A DNA stretch of 64,000 nt from Paenibacillus eucommiae (lineage in GTDB: Bacteria > Bacillota > Bacilli > Paenibacillales > NBRC-103111): NCBI RefSeq assembly GCF_017874215.1, contig NZ_JAGGLB010000017.1, positions 1 to 64,000 on the forward strand. The letters are read 5' to 3'. A program made the translations under genes and the position numbers. Below, piece by piece: positions 46,010 through 54,704 of this stretch (its first letter is position 1; each line of letters begins with the position of its first letter). The notes under the pieces were generated by a model. The model was not told the DNA's origin. It ran no database searches and worked only from the letters and a program-made list of their open reading frames with translations.

Positions 46010-48799
46010 ATGGCCCAAAAGTGTGTCTATGTTGCATTGTCATTTATTCTAGCAATGGTTCTCTTCGTTCATGATGACAGGGCTTTCGCAGCGGGTACGA
46101 CCTATTATGTAAGCAGTTCGACGGGCAATGATGTTAATGACGGGACGAGCGCAGGCACTCCGTGGCAAACATTGGCGAAGATTTCTTCCCATACGTTTAA
46201 CCCTGGCGATAAAATATTATTGAAGTCAGGTGACACTTGGAATGAAAGCGTTTCCTTGAGGGGTTCAGGAACGACACTGCATCCGATCCAAATTACCTCC
46301 TATGGCAGCGGGAGCAAACCAAACCTTCGATCTTCGGCCCCGGCTGTGGTAAGCATGACGAATGAGGGCGGATGGATCATTTCGGGATTGGACATAGAGT
46401 GTACGACGACGAATGCTCTGACCAGCCCGAGTACGGCGAATAGAGCGATCGATATTACTTATAACGTAGAAGGGAGCTGGTCGAATATCTCGATAGAAGG
46501 AAACCGGATCCGCGGGCCTGGCATTAACAGCAATTCGGAGGGCATTCTGATTTCGGCGGTTTATCCGACAAACAAGCATAGCGAAGTCGCACGAAATATC
46601 GTTATCAGCAATAATGAAGTTTATAACTTGGGTTGGAGAGCAATCGGAGTAGCCGGTTGGGATAGCACATTATCGGATAGTCATAAAAGCTCCGCGTTGT
46701 TCCGCAATGTGAAGGTTCACAATAATGTGGCATATCAGCTTGGAAATCAAGGGATCGTCATTGGGAATTCAAATCATAGTACGATTAAATGGAATGTCGT
46801 TCATGATGCCGGTCAATATACCGGTGCCGGGGTTACCTGGGGACCGGGAGGAATTTGGCCGATCGCGAGCTCGTACGTCGATGTCATGTTTAACGAGGTT
46901 TACAATATGTCCGATAGTAATACGGGGCATGATGCATCCGGATTAAACATTGATTGGTCTAATGAATATATCAACGTGCAATATAATTACGCTCATGATA
47001 ATAAAGGCAACGGCGTAACGACGATGGCGAACATTAATTCAAGAATCACTGAGAATAAAGTGAAGAGCAACCGCGGAGAAACTTCGATCGGAACGGGCCA
47101 AATCGCATTAAGCGACTTTACTGCGGATACGGGAAGATATTCAGGCTTGAAAAATCTCATTGTTGCAAACAATTTAATCGTGGTGGATCAAGCGAATACG
47201 AGCGCGTTAAGCAGCAAAGATACGTCGTCCGGGAACTCTTGGTCGGGAGATTCGTTCCAGAATAACCGGATTGTCATGACGAACGGAATTCTGGGAACTT
47301 CGGCTTATAATATTGGCTTAAGTGCACCGGTTGATCTTATCAATGACAATCGATTCTATCAGGCAAGCGGGACGGCATTTCAAGCAGAAAGGTTTGGGGT
47401 CAGCTACGGCACGATGGCAGCATGGAGAAGCGCAACAGGATTTGATCTGGGCAGCACCGTCTCCGTATTGGATAACGCGGCGCCCGGAAATCCATCTGGG
47501 GGATCGGCAACATGGAATAGCGGAAGCTTGGGAATATCGATAACTTGGACGGCGGCTTCAGATGCAGGTTCAGGACTTAATCACTATAATATTTACCGAT
47601 CAACGACTCCAAGTTTTACGCCTGCCTACAGCAATATGGTTGGAGAATCAACGACGGCAAGTTTTACTGATAGGCAAGAGCTTCAAAGCGGCACGACCTA
47701 TTATTATTTGATCGAAGCCGAAGACAACAATGGCAATATTAGTTCAGGTACAACGCCGGCAAGCGCGATCAGCGGCACCATTCCGGCCTTGACAAGAAAG
47801 TTTGAAGCCTTCAAGGACGTTGGGGTGATCGCGCAGGGACCGGTTTGGTACTATCACAAATGGGATGGCACGAATTACACGCCACTCGCAAATTACTACG
47901 CTCCTTGGAGAATGTGGCGGGACGGCTCGACTTTCTTAACGGTCGGTGAAAATCTGCAATCTCCGGATGGCAGCGATTCTGTAAGAACTTGGCTAGCGCC
48001 GGAGGACGGCGAAATTACGCTCTCGTCTAACGAAGCCATTCGCATATTGAACACGGGGGCGGGAGCGGACGGCGTAAACGTGAGGATTTTGAAAAACAAT
48101 GCGCAAATTTGGCCGGCGAGCGGCTGGCAACAGGTCATCTACGGAACAACAGTTTCTTCCCCTACATTAACGCTCGATGTGATCAAGGGCGATGCGATAC
48201 GATTTGTTGTCAATCAGAATTCGACCAATTTGTACGATACGGTCTATTGGAACCCAATCGTAAACTATAATTCCACTTACTTGTTATCCGATAACTTCGA
48301 GGGCTCCACAGGAAGATGGGCGGTGCAATCAGGCAGTTGGTCGGTTGTAACGGATAGTTCCAGTAAGAAATACAAGCAGACTGGCTATTCGGGAGGCCTT
48401 ACAACGGCAGGGACCGACTCGTGGAGCAACTACACGCTAGCTAGCGATATTCATATAAGCAATGCGGCGGCAGGAGGCGGTTTCGCGAATCTGGTATTTC
48501 GGCTAACTGATGCAAACAATAAATATTTTGTCTTTATCAGCAATATGCATGGGATTGAGATCAAGAAAACGATAGCGGGAACCCAGACGGTGCTGGCTTC
48601 GAAAGCTCATACGATCAACGTCGGGACGACTTATCGCGTGTCAGTTGAAGTTACCGGCAATCGAATGGACATGTATGTGGATGGCGTTCTTCAATTAAGT
48701 GCAACAGATCCTGCTTTTACGTTCAGCAAGGGGAAGATTGGGCTAGAAACGTATAATGCGACTGTGCTTTACGATAATTTTATACTCGCCGAACAATAG
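46010..48799 (+). CDS. Secreted multidomain beta-helix protein
   Basis: The product has 929 residues with a signal peptide (about 1-26) ending before AGTTYYVSSSTGNDVNDGTS. A right-handed beta-helix spans about 28-490 and parallels that of the SLH protein; for example both contain a Asp-x-SG-[VL]-N-[VI]-DW segment followed by VQYNYxHDNKGNG. An FN3 domain (about 495-585) also matches the SLH protein. A further beta module (about 590-750) and a LamG-like domain (about 755-929, GRWAVQSGSWSVVTDSSSKK) complete it. It lacks SLH domains and should be released. A lyase or glycosidase activity is possible from the fold, but the catalytic residues are not recognised. It starts 129 bases after the response regulator gene. 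Confidence 0.88.
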   Translation: MAQKCVYVALSFILAMVLFVHDDRAFAAGTTYYVSSSTGNDVNDGTSAGTPWQTLAKISSHTFNPGDKILLKSGDTWNESVSLRGSGTTLHPIQITSYGSGSKPNLRSSAPAVVSMTNEGGWIISGLDIECTTTNALTSPSTANRAIDITYNVEGSWSNISIEGNRIRGPGINSNSEGILISAVYPTNKHSEVARNIVISNNEVYNLGWRAIGVAGWDSTLSDSHKSSALFRNVKVHNNVAYQLGNQGIVIGNSNHSTIKWNVVHDAGQYTGAGVTWGPGGIWPIASSYVDVMFNEVYNMSDSNTGHDASGLNIDWSNEYINVQYNYAHDNKGNGVTTMANINSRITENKVKSNRGETSIGTGQIALSDFTADTGRYSGLKNLIVANNLIVVDQANTSALSSKDTSSGNSWSGDSFQNNRIVMTNGILGTSAYNIGLSAPVDLINDNRFYQASGTAFQAERFGVSYGTMAAWRSATGFDLGSTVSVLDNAAPGNPSGGSATWNSGSLGISITWTAASDAGSGLNHYNIYRSTTPSFTPAYSNMVGESTTASFTDRQELQSGTTYYYLIEAEDNNGNISSGTTPASAISGTIPALTRKFEAFKDVGVIAQGPVWYYHKWDGTNYTPLANYYAPWRMWRDGSTFLTVGENLQSPDGSDSVRTWLAPEDGEITLSSNEAIRILNTGAGADGVNVRILKNNAQIWPASGWQQVIYGTTVSSPTLTLDVIKGDAIRFVVNQNSTNLYDTVYWNPIVNYNSTYLLSDNFEGSTGRWAVQSGSWSVVTDSSSKKYKQTGYSGGLTTAGTDSWSNYTLASDIHISNAAAGGGFANLVFRLTDANNKYFVFISNMHGIEIKKTIAGTQTVLASKAHTINVGTTYRVSVEVTGNRMDMYVDGVLQLSATDPAFTFSKGKIGLETYNATVLYDNFILAEQ

Positions 48800-48810
48800 G
48801 AACGCAGGAC

Positions 48811-48839
48811 GCCTCGATCGCTGATCGGGGCATTTTTTT
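48811..48839 (+). terminator. Intrinsic terminator of the secreted beta-helix gene
   Basis: GCCTCGATC (48811-48819) and GATCGGGGC (48823-48831) pair with a tiny loop, and ATTTTTTT follows. It lies 12 bases past the stop codon and separates this gene from the repeat element. Confidence 0.88.
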
Positions 48840-48844
48840 AAAAA

Positions 48845-49232
48845 CTGCCAGAAAGTATAAATTTCTAAGAGCGTGGCAGGTTCGTGATGCTTTTAACGAT
48901 GAAAAACATCGTAAAAGTAGCAGATCCTCTCATTTCTTCATCCCCAGCGCCCTTTGCCCGCGGGGAAATTTCCTCTAATCAAGAGGAAAACCCTTGCTGG
49001 CTGTCCGTTTGAGCTTGGTGTTCGTGTGATTCGTGTGATTGTAGCTAAAGAGAGGGAATGGCTGTGGGTGGAAGAGCGGTAGCGTCCGCCTTTAAAGATT
49101 TGTTCCTACCTCCTCATCGATACCATTCAGGGAACAAATCTTTAACAGCGGCTGGAGCCCACAGCCATTCCCTCCCCGCAACGCACCCAAGTCACGAACA
49201 CGCACATCAAAGGACGCCGCAAGGCGTTTTTT
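48845..49232 (+). repeat. Structured intergenic element, full copy A (candidate ncRNA)
   Basis: This roughly 390-base gene-free element has five inverted repeats in order: CTGCCA/TGGCAG (48845-48879); TTTTAACGATG/CATCGTAAAA (48891-48915); TTTCCTCT/AGAGGAAA (48969-48989); a large nested hairpin with a perfect 17-bp outer stem (GAGGGAATGGCTGTGGG at 49052-49068 with its complement at 49158-49174) and a perfect 15-bp inner stem (TTAAAGATTTGTTCC at 49092-49106 with 49131-49145); and a terminator-like ACGCC-GCAA-GGCGT with six T (49214-49232). A related copy lies at 58837-59273 and a shortened one at 91-277, all in this orientation. It encodes no convincing protein. From 49233 to the gene at 49365 only a possible -10 (TATGAT, 49304-49309) is seen. 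Confidence 0.75.
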
Positions 49233-49364
49233 CTCAGCCCTAAAACATCGTAACAAACTACATCCAATGTTCTATTCTCAGCACATATTACGGGAAGGTC
49301 GCCTATGATAAAATCTAAATAGGAAGAGAGTTAGCAGACGTGGATAGGGAGAGGAGGCAGGTGA

Positions 49365-51164
49365 GTGGAGCGCGTAAAGGATGATGATACAGCCGTGAGC
49401 ATGTCTGAGATCTCCATCAATGTTCCGACATGGAGTGGGTATAAGAGAGTTAGCGTCGCTGATTTCGGTGCTAGATCGGAGGAAGGCTATTGTAACGGAA
49501 AAGCTTTCCAGAATGCTATTGATTATTGTAAACGGGAACGTTCGTCAGAGCTTGTCGTTCCTTCGGGAATATATCGATTTTATAATGGCAATCATCCTAG
49601 ATTCGAAGGGATGCTCGATTTTCAGTTCGATGGCGGAGGTTCGGAATTCATCTTTTCTACAGTGAAAGTCTTCTTTACGATAAAAAATTGTGTACGGACA
49701 ATATTCAAAAATTTCACTGTCGATTGGGACTGGAAAAGCGGGCAATTGGCTAGCATTGGACAAGTACGGGAAGTGGCCTCAGACATCACTTATTTCGATC
49801 TACACTTTCCGGAGTATGCGCAAGTACCCGATGATCTGAACATACGGACATTAAATGCGATGAACCCACTGACACTTTCTGCAGGCTGCGAGTTAGGTCG
49901 TGAATTCCATGCAAACCATTTCCGGAATATTAGTCGCCAAGATCTCAATACGTTCCGAATTGCGCTATCCAACCCCGAGGATTTTCGCTTTCTGAATCCT
50001 GGGCAAACTTACATCGTACGCCATTTCATTTATGACGCGAACGCTTTCGAACTTAAAAGCAATCAGCATTTGCAAATCGAGCATGTAACGATCTATTCCG
50101 CGCCAGGACATGCTTTCATGGCATCGGGTGATCAACGCCATTGGGCGCTGCGACATTGCAGAATTGTGAAGCGGCCGGGAACGACGCGCTGCATTTCCGT
50201 CACAGCAGATGGTTCCCATATCACTAATTCTCTAGGTTACTTTATGATTGAAAACTGCGATTTTAGCTACAACGGAGATGATTGCCTGAACATTCACGAT
50301 AATTCCGTCCAGGGTTTCGAGCGAATCGATGATCGGACGATAAGCTTAATTCGTGTGCTAGCATGGCGTAATCCCTTTGCGCTAGGGGACGAAATCGAGT
50401 TTCGAAATGAAGATCTGTCGCCTGTCGGGATTACGGGGCGTATCGCAGGCGTGGAATGGAATAAAGCGTATAACAGCTGCACGCTTACCTTTGAAAAACC
50501 GATCCCTGCCGAGGTTTCAGAACGCGCGATACTTTTTAATCGAAGATATGATTCCGGCAACTATATCGTTCGCAACAATTTCTTTCATCATAACCGCGCA
50601 AGAGGGATATTGCTACATTCCGGCAACGGCTTGGTGGAGAACAATCATTTCTTCATGAATCAAGGGTCCGCGATCCAGATTGAGTGCGGTTCCGAGTCCC
50701 GCTGGTCGGAAGGATTTGGAGTAAGCAATCTGCATATCCGCAATAATCTAATTGACAGCTGCGATGTGAATCACTGGAACATGGCCGTTATTTACATGGG
50801 TGTATATCTTGTCAAGGGAAGAACGCAATATGCAATTTTTGACCGAGTGTGGATCGAGAATAATACGATTATCAATTGTCCGCAGCAAACGGTTTATGCG
50901 TCATCGTGCAGAAGGGTATATATCCGCAATAATGCGATTCTGAATTCCAATGCAGGGAGGCTCAAATCGTATGCCGACGGAGACGAGAATGGCGTGCTCC
51001 ATCGAGAATATTATCAGGGAAGCTTAATGGCAAGCCATTGTAACGAGGTTTGGGTCGAGAACAACAGAAGATTGTCCACGGTTGCAACAACAGAGGATCA
51101 TATTTATATCGATTATGCGACTAGCACGAATGTGAATTTGCTTAATAATATCGGGTTCAATTGA
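49365..51164 (+). CDS. GH110-like right-handed beta-helix glycosidase
   Basis: The product has 599 residues without a signal peptide. It opens with a pectate-lyase-like VSVADFGARSEEGYCNGKAF segment and continues as a beta-helix. The core segment TADGSHITNSLGYFMIENCD followed by NGDDCLNIHDN resembles the conserved active-site region of GH110 alpha-galactosidases (TxDxxHFVNxxG...ENCxF...DDxxNIHG), including the paired Asp. GH110 enzymes remove terminal alpha-1,3-linked galactose. Assignment to GH110 rests on this motif from memory. GTG 49365 is used because AGGAGG lies 7 bases upstream. It is probably cytoplasmic and adjoins an oligosaccharide importer 47 bases downstream, so it would act on imported sugar. 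Confidence 0.7.
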   Translation: MERVKDDDTAVSMSEISINVPTWSGYKRVSVADFGARSEEGYCNGKAFQNAIDYCKRERSSELVVPSGIYRFYNGNHPRFEGMLDFQFDGGGSEFIFSTVKVFFTIKNCVRTIFKNFTVDWDWKSGQLASIGQVREVASDITYFDLHFPEYAQVPDDLNIRTLNAMNPLTLSAGCELGREFHANHFRNISRQDLNTFRIALSNPEDFRFLNPGQTYIVRHFIYDANAFELKSNQHLQIEHVTIYSAPGHAFMASGDQRHWALRHCRIVKRPGTTRCISVTADGSHITNSLGYFMIENCDFSYNGDDCLNIHDNSVQGFERIDDRTISLIRVLAWRNPFALGDEIEFRNEDLSPVGITGRIAGVEWNKAYNSCTLTFEKPIPAEVSERAILFNRRYDSGNYIVRNNFFHHNRARGILLHSGNGLVENNHFFMNQGSAIQIECGSESRWSEGFGVSNLHIRNNLIDSCDVNHWNMAVIYMGVYLVKGRTQYAIFDRVWIENNTIINCPQQTVYASSCRRVYIRNNAILNSNAGRLKSYADGDENGVLHREYYQGSLMASHCNEVWVENNRRLSTVATTEDHIYIDYATSTNVNLLNNIGFN

Positions 51165-51211
51165 GACGACAGCCGATTCAGGCTGCAGAAGAAAACGGGT
51201 GAGCTATTAAT

Positions 51212-52144
51212 ATGGCGACAATCGGGGCGAAAGCCGGAACAGGTACGGATGTGGGCAGAAGAATAGTCAAATATAAAATGCTGTATCTTATGCTGCTCCC
51301 TGCCGTTACGTTTTTATTGATATTTAGTTACATCCCCATGTATGGAGCATCAATCGCATTTAAAGAATTTTGGATTACGAAAGGAATTTTAGGCAGTCCA
51401 TGGGTAGGATTTAAGCACTTCGAACAAATTTTCGCGACCGATAAGTTCTGGCAGGTTTTCACCAACACAATCGAAATCAATTTATTGCGACTCATATTTG
51501 GATTTCCTGCTCCGATTATTCTGGCTATTCTCTTGAATGAAGTAAGGCACAGGGTTTTCAAACGGTCGATTCAAACGATTATTTATTTGCCCCACTTCAT
51601 CTCGTGGGTGACGATTTCGGGCATCCTGTTCGCGCTGTTGTCCAACGAGGGTTTGGTTAATAGCATTATTGTTTTGTTCGGCGGTGAGAGCATTAATTTC
51701 CTGACGAACAATGAAATGTTCCGGCCGCTGCTGATCATCTCGGGCATGTGGAAGGAGACCGGATGGGGGACGATCATTTTTCTGGCGGCATTGTCAGGCG
51801 TTAATCCGGATCTGTATGAGGCTTCCGTGATAGATGGCGCCAACCGCTGGAAACAGATTGTCCATATTACGCTGCCGAGCTTGCTGCCCATCATATCGAT
51901 ATTGTTGATTCTGAATTTCGGAAGCATGATGAACGGCGGATTTGACCAGGTGTTCAATATGTACAATCCAATGGTTTATGAAAGCGGAGATGTTATTGAT
52001 ACTTATGTATACCGCATCGGGTTAACGCAAGGCCAGTATAGCGTTGCCACCGCAATCGGATTATTTCTGAACGTGATTAATTTTGTACTTCTTATCGTAG
52101 TCAATAGCGCCGCCAAGAAAATGAACGGCCACGGCATTTACTGA
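51212..52144 (+). CDS. LplB-type sugar ABC transporter permease
   Basis: The product has 310 residues with six predicted helices from LYLMLLPAVTFLLIFSYIPM. The LplB-like features are YGASIAFKEFW after helix 1 and the EAA loop PDLYEASVIDGANRWKQIVH. It is followed after 9 bases by its LplC-type partner and then by a lipoprotein; no ATPase gene is present, so an ATPase encoded elsewhere (perhaps the one at 14146) must energise it. The YesM/YesN pair upstream is the probable regulator. Confidence 0.94.
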   Translation: MATIGAKAGTGTDVGRRIVKYKMLYLMLLPAVTFLLIFSYIPMYGASIAFKEFWITKGILGSPWVGFKHFEQIFATDKFWQVFTNTIEINLLRLIFGFPAPIILAILLNEVRHRVFKRSIQTIIYLPHFISWVTISGILFALLSNEGLVNSIIVLFGGESINFLTNNEMFRPLLIISGMWKETGWGTIIFLAALSGVNPDLYEASVIDGANRWKQIVHITLPSLLPIISILLILNFGSMMNGGFDQVFNMYNPMVYESGDVIDTYVYRIGLTQGQYSVATAIGLFLNVINFVLLIVVNSAAKKMNGHGIY

Positions 52145-52153
52145 GGTGATGGA

Positions 52154-53035
52154 ATGATGGTGCGATCTTCGAGTGTCGCCGGCAAAATATTTGATGTGTT
52201 GAACATTATTTTCTTGATTGTTATGGCATTCATTATGCTTTACCCATTCTGGCATGTTCTGGTGGGATCCGTGCTTCCGTATGAGGAAGCGATTAAGACA
52301 CGCTTTAATTTTTTTCCGCGAAACTTTTCTTTTGAAGCGTACAAATATGTATTTTCCAAGAAAACGATTCTTATGTCGGTTATCGTTTCCGTATTCGTTA
52401 CGGTAGCCGGCACCTTATATCAGTTATTCGTTACGGCTATCGCGGCTTATCCGTTAACGAAACAGGATCTTCCGGGCAGATCGGCTATTTTTCTTTTTAT
52501 TATTTTCACGATGTTTTTTGGCGGGGGACTTATACCTTATTACTTGCTGATTAAGAGTCTTGGGATGGTAAATAGTTTGGCAGTCATGATCATTCCTGCC
52601 GCTTTTAGTACGTTCAACATGATCGTGCTCAAAACTTTTTTTCAAAATATTCCGGTTGATCTAGAAGAATCGGCGAAAATTGATGGGGCAGGTTATATGA
52701 GAGTGTTCTTCCAGATCATTCTCCCTTTATCAGTTCCCGCACTGGCTACCATCGCTTTATTTATCGCGGTAGGACAATGGAACAATTGGTATGTTCCGAT
52801 GCTGTTCCTCAATGATAAGGATCTCTGGCCATTGGCGATGGTATTAAGGGATGTTCTGATTAATAACAATATGGAATTGACCCGCAGCGGCAGCTTCGTA
52901 AGTAAAGAATTCATGCTGGGAGACACCATTAAGAATGCGATTGTGATGGTTTCCGTTATTCCCATCATCATTGTATATCCTTTCATTCAGAAGCACTTTG
53001 TGAAAGGGGTGATGATTGGATCAATCAAGAGTTGA
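52154..53035 (+). CDS. LplC/YtcP-type carbohydrate ABC transporter permease
   Basis: The product has 293 residues and six predicted helices. Typical features are FIMLYPFWHVLVGSVLPYEE near the N-terminus, FTMFFGGGLIPYYLLIKSLG in the middle, and the EAA loop DLEESAKIDGAGYMRVFFQI. It is partner of the preceding permease and is read together with the lipoprotein gene 54 bases downstream. Start ATG 52154 or 52157. Confidence 0.94.
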   Translation: MMVRSSSVAGKIFDVLNIIFLIVMAFIMLYPFWHVLVGSVLPYEEAIKTRFNFFPRNFSFEAYKYVFSKKTILMSVIVSVFVTVAGTLYQLFVTAIAAYPLTKQDLPGRSAIFLFIIFTMFFGGGLIPYYLLIKSLGMVNSLAVMIIPAAFSTFNMIVLKTFFQNIPVDLEESAKIDGAGYMRVFFQIILPLSVPALATIALFIAVGQWNNWYVPMLFLNDKDLWPLAMVLRDVLINNNMELTRSGSFVSKEFMLGDTIKNAIVMVSVIPIIIVYPFIQKHFVKGVMIGSIKS

Positions 53036-53089
53036 TAGTCAGATCACTAGAATGCGTTTATTATTCATTAAAGGGGAGTAGTGAACAAC

Positions 53090-54685
53090 ATGTTGAATGG
53101 AAGGAAAAATCTCATTTTATTGCTAGCAATTGTGTTGTTATTAGTTGGGATTATTGCAGGATGTGGAAGTAATGATGGGAAAAGCGAAGCGGGTACGTCT
53201 GCTCCACCTGCAAGCCCTGGTTCTGAAACAGTCGTTGAAAATGCTAAGCCTGTTGAATTATCCGTATTTAGTTGGATGTTCGAGGGGGCTGACGCGCAGG
53301 ATTCTCAAATCTATAAGTATTTGCAGGAGAAGCTCAACATCCGGTTGAAGCCGATTACGGCTTCGTGGAATGACTGGGAAGAGAAGCTAAACGTGATGAT
53401 CGCCTCAGGGGAGATGCCCGATGTTTTTGTCTCCTATGGCATTGACCGTCCGGTTCAATACCGTCAGTGGATTAAAGAGAGCATGCTCCTGCCGCTTTCT
53501 GACTACGCGGAGCAGTATCCGAATGTTAAAGCGTCGCTGGCCAACTTTGAACATTTAGCTAAAACAACCGACAACAAGCATTATGCGCTTCCTATATTCA
53601 ATGAATCCGGAAGTGGCAAGATGGCGGTGAGCGGGCACAATATTCTGATTCGCAAGGACTGGCTGGATAAGCTGAATCTGGAATTGCCAAAGACGGTCGA
53701 TGATTTCTATGCGGTTGCTAAGGCATTTGCCGAGGGTGATCCGGACGGCAACAATAAGAAAGATACGTACGGTTATTCCTCCAGCGCCGGAGGGATTTGG
53801 TGGCAATATCCACTGTTCAACGCTTTCGACACGAGCACGGATAGGTGGGAGAAGAAAGATGGGCAATGGGCACCTGAAGTGATATCCGATGAAACGAGAG
53901 ATACGCTCAGTTTCCTGAACCAGCTTTATAAAGAAAAAATTCTCGATCCGGAGTTCATGATGAATACAGACGATCAGAAAATCGAGAAATTCATAACGGG
54001 CAAAGTCGGAATCATGTTTCATAACGCAAATGCGACCTTCTATAATGATTTTTATGATAAGTTCAAGCAGGCATATCCCGATACCGATCCGAAGTCGATT
54101 TTCACATGGGTAGGCACCTTGGTAGGGAAAACAGGCGCTCAGCGGATGGATGGCTTCAATAACTTCTGGGCGGAAACGTCCATTAATGCCAATATCCCGG
54201 ATGAGAAAAAGAAAAAGGCATTGGAGCTGTTGGACTACCTGCTCTCAAGTGAAGGGCAGCAGCTTATGATGAACGGCATTGAAGGGGTCCACTACAGCAA
54301 AGACGGAGATAAAATCATACCCATCATGACGGATGAAGATAAGAAAAAAGACAAAGCCTTTTCATTAAAAGCATTGGTTTCATGGAATTCGGACTTCCTC
54401 GCCGACAGTACGCCTAATAAAGAGGAAATTGTCGCAATGAACAAGTCGACAGGCGACTTCGCCGTTCCGAATCCGTTAGCCTACTTAAACATTAACCCGG
54501 ACGAACTGGATCCGAGTATCCCAAGCCAACTGAATGATTTGGTAAATGAAAAATTCGTAAAGATAATTGTGGAGTCCAAGGATGTTCCTGCGGATTTCGC
54601 TTCCTTCAAGGAAGAGTGGTTGTCTAAAGGCGGTACGAAAGTGATTGAAGCAACGAATAAACAGGCGCAGGTGGAAGGTCGCTAA
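53090..54685 (+). CDS. Extracellular solute-binding lipoprotein, LipO-like
   Basis: The product has 531 residues. The signal MLNGRKNLILLLAIVLLLVG ends in the lipobox IAGC (Cys25), followed by a Ser/Pro/Ala linker. The body has the class-typical RKDWLDKLNLELPKTVDDFY and GDPDGNNKKDTYGYSSSAGG (a probable Asp-rich Ca2+ loop), as in the protein at 3008-4612. ATG 53090 is chosen over GTG 53081 because AAGGGGAG is only 2 bases from the GTG. It delivers substrate to the LplB/LplC pair just upstream; such clusters import oligosaccharides in Paenibacillus. Confidence 0.94.
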   Translation: MLNGRKNLILLLAIVLLLVGIIAGCGSNDGKSEAGTSAPPASPGSETVVENAKPVELSVFSWMFEGADAQDSQIYKYLQEKLNIRLKPITASWNDWEEKLNVMIASGEMPDVFVSYGIDRPVQYRQWIKESMLLPLSDYAEQYPNVKASLANFEHLAKTTDNKHYALPIFNESGSGKMAVSGHNILIRKDWLDKLNLELPKTVDDFYAVAKAFAEGDPDGNNKKDTYGYSSSAGGIWWQYPLFNAFDTSTDRWEKKDGQWAPEVISDETRDTLSFLNQLYKEKILDPEFMMNTDDQKIEKFITGKVGIMFHNANATFYNDFYDKFKQAYPDTDPKSIFTWVGTLVGKTGAQRMDGFNNFWAETSINANIPDEKKKKALELLDYLLSSEGQQLMMNGIEGVHYSKDGDKIIPIMTDEDKKKDKAFSLKALVSWNSDFLADSTPNKEEIVAMNKSTGDFAVPNPLAYLNINPDELDPSIPSQLNDLVNEKFVKIIVESKDVPADFASFKEEWLSKGGTKVIEATNKQAQVEGR

Positions 54686-54704
54686 ATCTGGGGGGAGTTC
54701 ATTT

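Noticed and set aside
49058..49243. 61-codon ORF inside repeat copy A (and a 65-codon one inside copy B at 59108)
   Set aside because: They span the inverted repeats, and the base changes between copies preserve pairing rather than the encoded residues.
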